This document shows positions 1 to 8,842 of a DNA stretch of 64,000 nucleotides, piece by piece. Both the position numbers and the translations under genes were made by a program. How positions within the stretch are numbered: the stretch's first letter is position 1; each line of letters opens with the position of its first letter. Origin of the DNA: Limnomonas spitsbergensis (taxonomy: Eukaryota > Chlorophyta > Chlorophyceae > Chlamydomonadales); the NCBI GenBank assembly GCA_037349105.1, contig JAYJMM010000111.1, forward strand, positions 124,001 to 188,000, in the 5' to 3' direction. A model generated the notes under the pieces. That model made no database searches and had not been told where the DNA came from. It was given only the letters and a program-made list of their open reading frames with translations.

Positions 1-1224
1 TCAAGAGTTGAAGATTGCCGCCTGCATTTGCAGGAATTGCCTCCTTCCCACTATACTTCACTGCAGGTGCAAGAACAGTCACACGAAGGCAATCCAGTTG
101 GAAAAGGGATTCAGTCAATAAATTCTACACCTGTTCCTCAAAACAGCATTCTTACTGCTGTGCAAGAAGGTGTGTCACTGATTGAGCTTTTTGGTGGTAT
201 GTGCGGAGGATTAGAATGCATGCTAAGAAATGGCATCCGCATCAACCACTATTACTATGCCGACATTGATAATGGTGCGAGGGCCTGTGCTAAGCACAGA
301 CTTAAGTTACTCACAGAGGAATATCCCAATCTTCTAAGCCATGATGCTATTGCTAATACATTCAACCGGCTGCCGCAGGATGTTTACAATATTAATGAAA
401 GACATCTCATTGACATTGGATGCCTTGATGGTACCCAATGGATGCTAACAGCAGGATTTATGTGCACTGACCTGTCTTCTGCAAGGAAACGTACAGGATT
501 GCAAGGAGAGAAAAGTTCTACCTTTTCCCCTCTTATTAAAATTCTAGGATCTCTCCAGCACATGCAACAAGGTAGACGACCACCCATGTACTTCATTGAA
601 AATGTTGCTGTACAATTTGCTATTGCCCAATCGCAGGCCATGCGAGAAGGGTTCCAGGAGCTTACGGAGAGGCTGGGACATCCAGTTTGCTTTGACGCAC
701 TTGTTGTTGGCAGCTATGCCCACCGCCTGCGTAATTATTGGCAGAATATATGTTCCCCCACTTCTCTGCAGATGGTGATGATGTCCTTTGTACGTGATGA
801 TACATTGCGCCTGACTGACATACTGGATCATGGTAGAGAACCCCGTACCTGTTTCAAATTTAACAGGTACCCATATCATTCAGCCAACATCTTGAATGAA
901 CCCCTCCGGGTTTTTCCTACGATGGTTGCAAGACTTGACTCTTACGTGTTCCGTCCCTACCCTGAATATGAACCTGGACTTGTTTTGGAAACAGATCAGA
1001 CAGGAGTTGTCACTGGACACTCTCTCACCATACATGAGCGTGAACGTGCTCTGGGTTATGCTGCTGATTGTACTGCTGGAAAAGATCTTATCTTCTCTTT
1101 GCGTCACAGGATCGTAGGAGGAGCCTTTTATGCTAATGCTGTCAGTCACCTGATTGCTGTTGGCCTCGCAGTCCGCTTTGCAGCGGTTCCGCCTTCGCAG
1201 GAATTTTTTTTCTGCCTTCAATAA
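1..1224 (+). CDS. Dnmt3-like cytosine-5 DNA methyltransferase frame of an LTR retroelement (5' end outside window)
   Basis: The frame is open to base 1, so the protein starts upstream; the first in-frame start-like codon is only a TTG at 28, and residue numbers here count from it. Cytosine methyltransferase motifs appear in order: SAM-binding motif I (LIELFGGMCGG, about 51-61), an acidic D in motif II (YADID), motif IV with the catalytic cysteine (GFMCTDLSS, about 143-151), motif VI ENV (191-193), motif VIII RLRNYW (about 233-238), motif IX (LTIHERERALGY, about 333-344) and motif X (GGAFYANAVSHLI). The CTDLS form resembles the PCNDLS of Dnmt3/DRM enzymes, but the proline before the cysteine is Met. 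It would methylate cytosine in nuclear DNA; whether it is active is unknown. The integrase frame follows directly in +1 register, so the two are probably parts of one polyprotein. Domain identity is confident; host versus element ownership rests on the adjacency. Confidence 0.85.
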   Translation, partial: SRVEDCRLHLQELPPSHYTSLQVQEQSHEGNPVGKGIQSINSTPVPQNSILTAVQEGVSLIELFGGMCGGLECMLRNGIRINHYYYADIDNGARACAKHRLKLLTEEYPNLLSHDAIANTFNRLPQDVYNINERHLIDIGCLDGTQWMLTAGFMCTDLSSARKRTGLQGEKSSTFSPLIKILGSLQHMQQGRRPPMYFIENVAVQFAIAQSQAMREGFQELTERLGHPVCFDALVVGSYAHRLRNYWQNICSPTSLQMVMMSFVRDDTLRLTDILDHGREPRTCFKFNRYPYHSANILNEPLRVFPTMVARLDSYVFRPYPEYEPGLVLETDQTGVVTGHSLTIHERERALGYAADCTAGKDLIFSLRHRIVGGAFYANAVSHLIAVGLAVRFAAVPPSQEFFFCLQ

Positions 1225-3973
1225 TTTTCTCCCACATTCCTTTGCCACTTCAGGACTGGAGCTGGGGGGGGATGGTGATCAGATATCTCAGCAGCTTAAT
1301 CATTTGTTTGCTGCTGGAGATCTCCTGATCTTACATGCAGCTCAGTCCTTAGCGGCTGAGTTGATAGAGCAGCCCATGACCCGTGAGGAAGAGTCTCGCT
1401 CCTTCGCAGATATCTGGTTGGATAATAATGCTATGCAATATTTGAGGCGTACCACTGACACAATGTTGCCCATGCTGACCCCTGTAGAACGCAAGCGTCT
1501 TCAACGACGAGCTGCGCTCTATCTCTGGTCTTCTGAAAAGAATATTCTATATCGACGAATGCCAGGCGGTACAACCAAGGTGGTACCACCCCCTGGTGAC
1601 CGGTTGGCACTCGTTCACAAAATGCATGTAGAAAATGGTCATTATGGCAGGCGCCGCACGACGGGGCTTGTCATGATGACCCACTGGTGGGTTGGTTTAT
1701 ATAATGACTGCAAAAGAGTGGTCCAGTGCTGCGAGGCTTGTGATTACACTAAAGTATCGTTCAATGCGATGCAGCCTGTTATGCATCCCTTACCCATCAG
1801 AGGACTTATGTACCGATGGCACCTGGATCTTTCTGGTCCGTATACGGCTTCTAACCGTGGCCACACCTATGTTATGGTAGCTGTAGAAAGCTACTCTAAA
1901 TGGGTTGAGGTATTTCCTATGACTGCTAAATCATCTAAAGAAGTAGCTTACCATTTCCTGCACGGCATATTGGCACGATTTGGGGCATGTGCTGAAGTTG
2001 TCACAGACGGTGGTGGGGAGTTTCAGGGTGAAATGGACTCGCTGCTTGTCCGTGCCATGATTGATCATAGAGTCACCAGTTCTTTCCATCCCCAAGCCAA
2101 TGGGCAAGCGGAAAGGCTGGTAAAGACTGTCAAAACTGCATTATCAAGGCACTTGCACGTTTCAAGAGAGCCTCGAGAATGGGACATGTATTTACCCTGG
2201 ATAGCACTCGGGTACCGAGTCACTAAGCATGCTAGCACCTTGATGAGTCCCTACCAGCTGCTGTTTTCCTGTGAACCAGTCATCCCTCCCGCTATCATGG
2301 AAAGGTTGAATGGGGATCAGGCAGTGGATTACCTGGATGTGGATGCTGCTGCTGAACTTGTACTGTCCCGTTCTGAATTGCTAGCCAAGAACTGCGTGAT
2401 GGTCGGCCAGAATCTTCTGGTTGCTCAACAGCGAGACACCCTGCGTTACGCAAGGCTTCGTAGTGGAGGTTACCTCCCATCAATAGCTAAGTATACTGAG
2501 GGGCAGTTTGTGTATGTGCGGGATGAGAACCGGCTGCACTCCACTGCAAGACCTTACGTGCTTCGAGTGTTTGATGTCCGGCCAAGTGGAGTCATTATCC
2601 TGGTTGGTCGCAATGGGGTGACTGTGGCTGAGAATGCTATTAACTGCGCACCATGTCATCTGCCCATAGAGGGACTCTTACCCCCATCCAAAAGATGGCA
2701 AAAGCCAGCACTAGACTTCCCTTGCCAGAGATGTCTGCTGCCTGATAATGCTAAGAAAATGATTATGTGTGGCAGTTGTGGTCGAGGCACTCACACGTAT
2801 TGTTTGGTACCACGGCTTACTACTGTACCTGCTGGTTACTGGATTTGTGAGCAATGTAGGACTGCTGGAGCTGATGCTACTGGTGCTGCAAGACGTGATG
2901 TTGCGGCGGAGCTGGAGGAACCAGCGGCCGCTGTGACAGGTTACCAGCTGCGGCCTGCTAAGCAAAAGAAGGCAGGAAGGGTGATGGGAGCCGCCAATGG
3001 CGGTGGCCTTGCTGAGGATGAAGGAGAAGGACCCGCCGAAGACAGGGAAGATGACGCAGATTGTCTTGCCGGGACCGCCGCAGGCGGTGTCGGAAGCAAT
3101 GCGAATGAGCCTGTCGGGATTGGCGCAGTTGTCAGCAAAGGGGAAATCACTGAGGAGGCGCAATGTGATGATCAGCGCCCTACCCGTGCCTCCGTGAGAA
3201 TCCGCGTCCCCAACAAGAGGTTCGAAAGTCATGTCACTCATCCTTGGGTGCCCTCAGATGTCATCAACTGGGGTGTTCGCGGAGATGCGGTGGATGCCCT
3301 CAAGTCCTTGATGCCTGGAGTGTGGCGAGAGCGCGATGAGGCTGCGGTCTACTTGGGCAACAGGGTGCCGGGAGGATGTTCGTACCAACTCCACCCTCCC
3401 TCACCTCTCACCATTGAAGACAGCGACTGCAACACCTTGCTGGACTGCCTTGACCTATCCCTGTCCCCCAGCATTCTCTTGCTGTTCAAGGATAATGGGC
3501 AAGCCACTGAACTTCTGCAGAACAGCCAGCTTTACCCTTACCCTCGATCCCTTCATGTTCTTACCAATTCGGGCATCGGTGTCAACGTCCCTGCAGACTA
3601 CTGTTCTGATCCGCTGCAACCCTCCACCTACGAGTTTCTGCTGCGACAACACGGGCTGCACGTTCTTATCACAAACCCTCCGGATGAATACGCTGATATC
3701 TCCTGTGCCCTTGCGGTCAAGTACGCGCGTCATGTGGCCTGCTGCCTAGTCACCCAAGAGTTCCTAAAGTGCCATCCTGCAAGGTTTGAGTGGCTATCCC
3801 AGCTACGGAGAGAAAGGCGGCTTGTCATTTTGCAGTCTGTCAGCTTCACGGCAGGCCTGGGAGTTAACCGGTCCATTCACGGTTGCTGTAGCAATAAAGT
3901 ATGGATCCTTGTGTTTGCATCGGCAGCTATCCGCGCTCGCATGATCCCACCAATGCACACGTTCATCCGTTGA
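1154..3973 (+). CDS. Ty3/gypsy-type integrase polyprotein: H2C2 finger, integrase core, GPY/F-like module, PHD finger, methyltransferase-like C-terminus
   Basis: The 939-codon frame has no ATG near its start and continues the upstream methyltransferase frame in +1 register. Domains in order: an H2C2 zinc finger (about nt 1610-1750, ending CCEAC); the integrase catalytic core with Asp codons at 1826 and 2006 and Glu at 2111 (contexts HLDLSGPY, VTDGGGEF, NGQAERL), with 34 residues between the last two; a GPY/F-like segment (GQFVYVRDE, about nt 2500-2640); and a C4HC3 PHD finger (about nt 2716-2860, CQRC, MCGSC, HTYC, CEQC). A Gly/Ala/Glu-rich linker follows, then a domain at about nt 3450-3930 with an ITNPPDEY motif like motif IV of amino-group DNA methyltransferases. 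Integrase inserts the element cDNA; the PHD finger, placed where many Ty3/gypsy elements carry a chromodomain, could guide it to modified histone H3 (inference). Integrase and PHD calls are firm; the last domain is tentative. The stop is TGA at 3971-3973. Confidence 0.9.
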   Translation: MLLASQSALQRFRLRRNFFSAFNNFLPHSFATSGLELGGDGDQISQQLNHLFAAGDLLILHAAQSLAAELIEQPMTREEESRSFADIWLDNNAMQYLRRTTDTMLPMLTPVERKRLQRRAALYLWSSEKNILYRRMPGGTTKVVPPPGDRLALVHKMHVENGHYGRRRTTGLVMMTHWWVGLYNDCKRVVQCCEACDYTKVSFNAMQPVMHPLPIRGLMYRWHLDLSGPYTASNRGHTYVMVAVESYSKWVEVFPMTAKSSKEVAYHFLHGILARFGACAEVVTDGGGEFQGEMDSLLVRAMIDHRVTSSFHPQANGQAERLVKTVKTALSRHLHVSREPREWDMYLPWIALGYRVTKHASTLMSPYQLLFSCEPVIPPAIMERLNGDQAVDYLDVDAAAELVLSRSELLAKNCVMVGQNLLVAQQRDTLRYARLRSGGYLPSIAKYTEGQFVYVRDENRLHSTARPYVLRVFDVRPSGVIILVGRNGVTVAENAINCAPCHLPIEGLLPPSKRWQKPALDFPCQRCLLPDNAKKMIMCGSCGRGTHTYCLVPRLTTVPAGYWICEQCRTAGADATGAARRDVAAELEEPAAAVTGYQLRPAKQKKAGRVMGAANGGGLAEDEGEGPAEDREDDADCLAGTAAGGVGSNANEPVGIGAVVSKGEITEEAQCDDQRPTRASVRIRVPNKRFESHVTHPWVPSDVINWGVRGDAVDALKSLMPGVWRERDEAAVYLGNRVPGGCSYQLHPPSPLTIEDSDCNTLLDCLDLSLSPSILLLFKDNGQATELLQNSQLYPYPRSLHVLTNSGIGVNVPADYCSDPLQPSTYEFLLRQHGLHVLITNPPDEYADISCALAVKYARHVACCLVTQEFLKCHPARFEWLSQLRRERRLVILQSVSFTAGLGVNRSIHGCCSNKVWILVFASAAIRARMIPPMHTFIR
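1204..1211 (+). other. T8 run in the methyltransferase/integrase overlap: candidate +1 frameshift site or indel
   Basis: The methyltransferase frame ends at a TAA (1222-1224), while the integrase frame is open across 1154-1224 without an ATG. Eight consecutive T lie inside the overlap. Removing one T would fuse the two frames with no stop between them. It could be programmed +1 slippage, a natural one-base insertion in this copy, or a homopolymer error in the assembly. Confidence 0.5.
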
Positions 3974-4668
3974 TACATTAGCGTACTGCTTTCTTGTGAC
4001 AGAATTAAACTGAGTTTCCTTCGTTGACTTTGACAATTGACTGTGTACCTGAGCGGAATTTTCACTGGATCTGGGGGGGGGCTTCTGGGAAATGGGATTT
4101 GACTTTACTGGTGCAGAAACTGATATTTAGGGTGATACTTGATTTCACACAAAACAAAACAAAACAAAAATTGTGTGCAGTTTTCAATATCTGGGGAGGG
4201 AAGGTTGTTGTGCATAATACGCACTTTTAGGGTTTAGGAGGTGTCTACCGTGAGGTGGCATTCTCATATGCCTGGCGCGAGCCTATAGGCATCCTCGATC
4301 AGGTGTTAGTTAGGTGGTCGGGAAGTTTGAGATGGTGTGGATTGGGAAACCAATTGCACTAGAGCAGGGCTGATGTAGTCTTCTGGACTTGGGGTCGATT
4401 GGGCCCTGGGGGAAGGTGAACAGTACCGATGGTGACGAGAACTGGGCTCTTCAGCTTGAAGAGGGTCCCTTAAAGCGACTGTGGCGAGTTACGGTAATGC
4501 GTAAAAGTCACAGCTAACGTACGCATTATATCGGAGGTTATTTTTCCTACCGGTACTTGTGCCCCATGGACTCTGGGCAGGGCCCAGGGGTGGGAAGTCT
4601 GATAACAATACGCAGTTCTTAAAACGCTGTCGTACTTGTTTATTCTTGCCTCCAGTGTTTTTCGACCT
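3974..4668 (+). other. 3' non-coding region of the methyltransferase/integrase element
   Basis: No coding signal is visible between the integrase stop and the polypurine tract. The stretch has G-tracts (about 4070-4080), an AAAAC-rich run at 4150-4168 and no recognisable gene. Confidence 0.5.
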
Positions 4669-4678
4669 GGGGGGGGAA
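4669..4678 (+). promoter_or_regulatory. Candidate polypurine tract priming plus-strand cDNA synthesis
   Basis: GGGGGGGGAA lies directly before a TG dinucleotide (4679) that could be the first bases of the 3' LTR. LTR elements use such a purine run to prime plus-strand synthesis at the LTR border. The placement fits, but the LTR border itself is uncertain. Confidence 0.45.
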
Positions 4679-5101
4679 TGTCTTGTGTTCTTTTCGCTTG
4701 GTGCACCCATTCCTTAGGGTGCACCTCTGTGCCGCGACAGCTGTCACGACGTATGACTGCACCGTGCGTTTGACTGCGCCAACTGCTTTTTCGGTTGGAA
4801 GTTATGTGTGAACCTGAACAAGTGTGGGTGCCGTCTTAGAGGATTCCGATCTGGGTCCTTTACTTTTTCTTTCTTACTTTGATCTCACGGCCTACAATAG
4901 ATACCTAACGTTTCTAGCTATTGTTCCTGATTATCAATCTGCAAGTTAATCGTCAATCCAAGTCTTACTAAGGGGAAACTGGCAGAGCAACTAGGCCACC
5001 AGCGACTCTATAAGCAATCAACAAGTCTCCTGATACGAAGCTGGCAGAGCATCTAGGCCAACAGTCGACCATCTGCAGCAATTAGCGTTATTCCTGCCTC
5101 T
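4679..5101 (+). repeat. Truncated LTR of the retroelement, plus-strand copy 1
   Basis: From TGTCACGACGTATGAC (4742) to about 5101 this sequence is nearly identical, inverted, to 8461-8817; weaker similarity reaches up to about 4679. A diverged direct copy lies at 14389-14720. Homology stops abruptly at about 5101, where copy 2 continues into other leader sequence, so this copy is truncated. It follows the polypurine tract and is best read as the 3' LTR of the integrase element. The border could be 4679 or 4742. Confidence 0.65.
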
Positions 5102-5789
5102 GCCTCTTGTGGCTCAGCTTGAGGCCATCCATGGCATTTCCGCCAGCTTCAGCGGGAACCGCCTGTCATATGCAGCAGTTCAACACAAATTAAGCCACTA
5201 TGCGGCTGAACTCATGACAGCCCATCTTCCCCCCCCAACCTGAGGCAAAACCAGGGGTCGAAGGTTGAGAAGAAAAAAAATCCAATGAAGGCGCCTTATA
5301 GGCGAAGGCCAGCTGGCAGCTATGTGTTGCATGTGTGTACTGGCAGATGTGTACTGCAGAAATGTACATCAGACATATACAACAGATATGCACTACAGAA
5401 ATGTACTGGCTAGCTTAAACAGCAGATGTGTGTTGCATGAACACCATGCACGAGGTACAGCTGTTGTACTGCATGTGTAACATGTCTACCGTACGGTATG
5501 AATATCAATAGTGGCCACGTACAACATGCAAGTCCTGTCAGGCATGTACAGCAGTGTACTGCATGATTTGTATTGGCAGATGTGTACAACACAGCAATCA
5601 GTTGATGCACGATCGGATAGATGCATTCATCAAGCTCAGGGTGGAATCACGAAATTAAATTGCAATGAACCATTTGTCCATTCAGTATTGGATTGAGTTC
5701 AAAGCGAAGCGTCCCTCAAGACAGCCATGACCGAACCCACATACCTTGAGGTGATCATCAAGGCTTCCATCAAAACAAGTAAAGAACTT
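5102..5789. other. Junction region between two head-on elements
   Basis: After the truncated LTR, bases 5106-5240 can be read as a short open stretch (AQLEAIHGISASFSG and onward) that may be an element-derived coding remnant. Bases 5320-5600 are a degenerate repeat of TGTACTGCA/ATGTGTACTGGCAG-like motifs. No gene is supported. Confidence 0.35.
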
Positions 5790-8051
5790 TTACCGGAGGT
5801 TCATGTTACTCCGGTCTGTCTTGGTCAGGCTGGCCTGCCCGTCAAGCTGGCCGCGAGCACCTTGGGTCGGGGCACACAATGGGGAACGCTGCTTGCAGCT
5901 GTCAGTCAGCATGGGCAGGGCAGAGCACGGGATGGTCTGGCCTCGGTCACTAGCGGCCTGACCAGTGTCAGCCCACATCTGCCGAATCTCCCACTCCCCA
6001 ATCACATGAGTCTGCACAAAATGGTGTGCATCAGACACAGCCTGATCCTCCAACTCAATTGGCTCGGGTGGGTCCTTGTTGAGGGGGCCCATCTCTAAAA
6101 CAATCTCATTCTGCTCTCGACCATGACTCTCAAAGAGCGGGTCTCGTCTCCGGAACCTTGGCTCAGCTGCCAGAGATCTTGTGGGGGTCCCCCCCCCAGT
6201 TGTGATTGATACCTCACCTTGTGTGCGTGAGCCACGCTGCCTTGTAACTAAATCTAGGGTGACCTCCTGGTGCCCTCGTGATTCTCGGAACAGCTCAGTG
6301 CTTACCTGGATTCTGTCAGTGGAGGTTCCAAAACCAGCTTCTGAGGATTGCACACTACCAACCGAGTCGTGCTGATAGGAACCTCGGTTATGAGTCTGAC
6401 TTACATCGGTGGTGCTGCCAATGACCACTTCAAACATTCCCTTCACCTTCTTTGTCAGAAATGACCAGATGTTAGGGGACTCGCCGTCGGGGATGGAGGC
6501 CGGGTAACGTGCCTTACCAGCTCCGGATCCACTCTCCGGACCCTCGAACCTTTGGTCGAAGGAGTATTCCTGCATGGGCACCGCCTCCGGAGAGCACACA
6601 TGCTCTAGGGACAGTGGCAACATTGACTGCCGGGATCCCATGGGAGTTTTAGGAATCGTCCCCAGAAACTGGCCCAAGGTCGACAACAATGACTCTTTAC
6701 CTGGCGAGGTGCTCATGAACTGAATGGCCGCATGACTTATTTCAGACACCGGACTGGAAGGCCTGATCGACTCACATGCGTAAGAGACTGGAAGTATAGT
6801 GTGGTCCTCTACATGCCCGTCCTCGGTCTCCTCATGCGACATGGAAGCAGAGGACAAGTGCACATGGCACTGCATAGGCTGCGCACCTTCTGGCAGACTT
6901 GCATGGCTCTGCATGGGCTGCTCACCTTCATTGCCCACTGTGGTATGGAATGACTGCGACACAGCATGCCATGTGGAGCGATTACCTTGTGTATGGGGCT
7001 CTTCGTCACTGACTTCTTCACTTGTGCTTCCCCCAGACCCATCACCTTCCGGTTCTTCCGACACAAACGCCAGACCTTGCATCCGAGGCACTGCGTCCTC
7101 GTACCGTCCAGACTGTGGGAAGACATGTGAGGTGTGCACGGGTCCAGACGACATGGAAGGGACTTGCGGCGGCGGCGGCGGCGGATATGATGATCCAGAT
7201 TCCACACCGTGACCTTCTCTTCTCACAGATGCACCCTGAATCGGCGCAGCATTGGAGGGAGGGACAGAGGCGGCAGCAGCGACGGGCACGAATACTGGGA
7301 TGTCCGTAACAGGCACATGCACTGGTGCACTCTGGGCCATGGGCTCGTGCACCGCAAAAGGCATTGAAACGTGAACAGCAGGGGACTGTTCAGGTGGTCG
7401 CTGGGGCGCGGCTACTGATGTAGCAGACCCAGACTGAGACCCACCCTCGACATCAGTCACAACACTCTGTTCTGCAAGCCGGGTAACCTGCGTCATTTTA
7501 GACGGCGTCCCAGTGAAAGCATACTTGCGACTCTCCTTCTTGAGGTACATATACACAGGATTGTCATATTGCATTTCCACTTCTTTCCCTGTTTCCACGT
7601 CTATGAATTTCTTTGGAACCCGGGCAGGTGACGCAATCAGGGCTTCTTTGATAGCTTCGTTCCTCTCATCTTCCATAGGAGGAATTGTATTTGCCGCCTC
7701 GTCAAATTCCTCAAGGCTGCATGCATCTTGTTTGCTTTCCAAACCTGACATCGCCTGATCAAGCATCTCTTGCTTGAGCTTTAGCTTCTCCATGCATACT
7801 CTACTTTGTGGTCCAGCCCTATCATACATCTGTTGCCACATAGTCTTCGTTTGCACAAGAGAAACTGGAGGATCAGACGAGGTTCCAGCCACTGAGGCTA
7901 CAACTGGCGCACCCTTTGCTGCTAGAGCACTCCTTGTGTTCTTAGCAACACTATCCTTCTCAATCTCTGGAGCGACTTTGGGCGCTTCTACAGCCCCTAG
8001 CCCGCTCATCTTCACCGTTTTATCGATCTTGGAACGAACGATTTCAGCCAC
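5790..8051 (-). CDS. Long ORF in gag position of a second retroelement copy, function not recognised
   Basis: A 753-codon minus-strand frame with a TAA stop. Its first codon in the open frame is GTG; the first ATG is at 8009, giving about 739 residues. It lies directly downstream (minus sense) of an LTR/leader copy, the usual place of gag. The N-terminal third is charged and helical in look (MWQQMYDRAG, KLKLKQEMLDQAM). The middle is Ser/Pro/Val-rich with low complexity, including a run of prolines encoded near 7170. No CCHC zinc knuckle, protease or RT motif is visible, so a structural gag role is inferred only from position. The element's reverse transcriptase and integrase are absent; the sequence below 5790 is unrelated. 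Confidence 0.55.
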   Translation of the reverse strand: MAEIVRSKIDKTVKMSGLGAVEAPKVAPEIEKDSVAKNTRSALAAKGAPVVASVAGTSSDPPVSLVQTKTMWQQMYDRAGPQSRVCMEKLKLKQEMLDQAMSGLESKQDACSLEEFDEAANTIPPMEDERNEAIKEALIASPARVPKKFIDVETGKEVEMQYDNPVYMYLKKESRKYAFTGTPSKMTQVTRLAEQSVVTDVEGGSQSGSATSVAAPQRPPEQSPAVHVSMPFAVHEPMAQSAPVHVPVTDIPVFVPVAAAASVPPSNAAPIQGASVRREGHGVESGSSYPPPPPPQVPSMSSGPVHTSHVFPQSGRYEDAVPRMQGLAFVSEEPEGDGSGGSTSEEVSDEEPHTQGNRSTWHAVSQSFHTTVGNEGEQPMQSHASLPEGAQPMQCHVHLSSASMSHEETEDGHVEDHTILPVSYACESIRPSSPVSEISHAAIQFMSTSPGKESLLSTLGQFLGTIPKTPMGSRQSMLPLSLEHVCSPEAVPMQEYSFDQRFEGPESGSGAGKARYPASIPDGESPNIWSFLTKKVKGMFEVVIGSTTDVSQTHNRGSYQHDSVGSVQSSEAGFGTSTDRIQVSTELFRESRGHQEVTLDLVTRQRGSRTQGEVSITTGGGTPTRSLAAEPRFRRRDPLFESHGREQNEIVLEMGPLNKDPPEPIELEDQAVSDAHHFVQTHVIGEWEIRQMWADTGQAASDRGQTIPCSALPMLTDSCKQRSPLCAPTQGARGQLDGQASLTKTDRSNMNLR

Positions 8052-8099
8052 AGACGATTAGAGGTGATCCTAATCGGACTTTTTCTTTCTTAAACAAGT

Positions 8100-8842
8100 A
8101 CTAATAAACTCTTACAGAGCTTATAGTAAGAGCTTCTCGATCCACTGCTGTAACTCAGTGAAATCAGCTCGATAACAGGTGATAGCTCTTGCTACTTCAC
8201 ATGGACTTCTTCGATACTGTTGACAAGATCTCGTAAAGCCTCGACACTTGAGGTACTTATGGGGTTCTTGGGACGATCTTGGGCGATTGTGGCCGTTGAT
8301 CTGTGTGATGAGTCGCTTGCTTGGCGACTTCTGATGAGTGAAGATATCTCTGATGAATCAGATGGTCGACTTGGAGCCAAAGGAAAGGCTGTAGATTGGA
8401 GGTGTGATGGTGGGTTGGTGGTAATATCCAGCTGTAGACTGGAGATATGCCTTGTTAAGAGGCAGGAATAACGCTAATTGCTGCAGATGGTCGACTGTTG
8501 GCCTAGATGCTCTGCCAGCTTCGTATCAGGAGACTTGTTGATTGCTTATAGAGTCGCTGGTGGCCTAGTTGCTCTGCCAGTTTCCCCTTAGTAAGACTTG
8601 GATTGACGATTAACTTGCAGATTGATAATCAGGAACAATAGCTAGAAACGTTAGGTATCTATTGTAGGCCGTGAGATCAAAGTAAGAAAGAAAAAGTAAA
8701 GGACCCAGATCGGAATCCTCTAAGACGGCACCCACACTTGTTCAGGTTCACACATAACTTCCAACCGAAAAAGCAGTTGGCGCAGTCAAACGCACGGTGC
8801 AGTCATACGTCGTGACACAATGACACCAAGCAAGACCGGTCC
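8100..8842 (-). repeat. LTR plus 5' leader of the minus-strand element (copy 2)
   Basis: In minus sense it begins at TGTCACGACG (8817; weaker similarity to copy 1 from about 8842), matches copy 1 (4742-5101) to about 8461, and continues through leader sequence also found at 14700-15082 down to the ORF start. The LTR 3' border and primer-binding site cannot be fixed from this window. Confidence 0.65.

Larger units (their letters stand above)
1..5101 (+). mobile_element. 3' portion of a Ty3/gypsy-like LTR retrotransposon carrying DNA methyltransferase domains
   Basis: Methyltransferase frame, integrase with GPY/F-like module and PHD finger, 3' non-coding region, polypurine tract and LTR occur in the order of the 3' half of a Ty3/gypsy element. 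Protease, reverse transcriptase and RNase H would lie left of base 1. Apart from the T8 register change the frames are open for over 1,300 codons, so this copy is young or under selection. Confidence 0.75.

Noticed and set aside
1..3973. Bacterial or phage restriction-modification system
   Set aside because: The methyltransferase is Dnmt3-like and is joined to a Ty3/gypsy-type integrase and PHD finger; no restriction enzyme is present and the context is eukaryotic.
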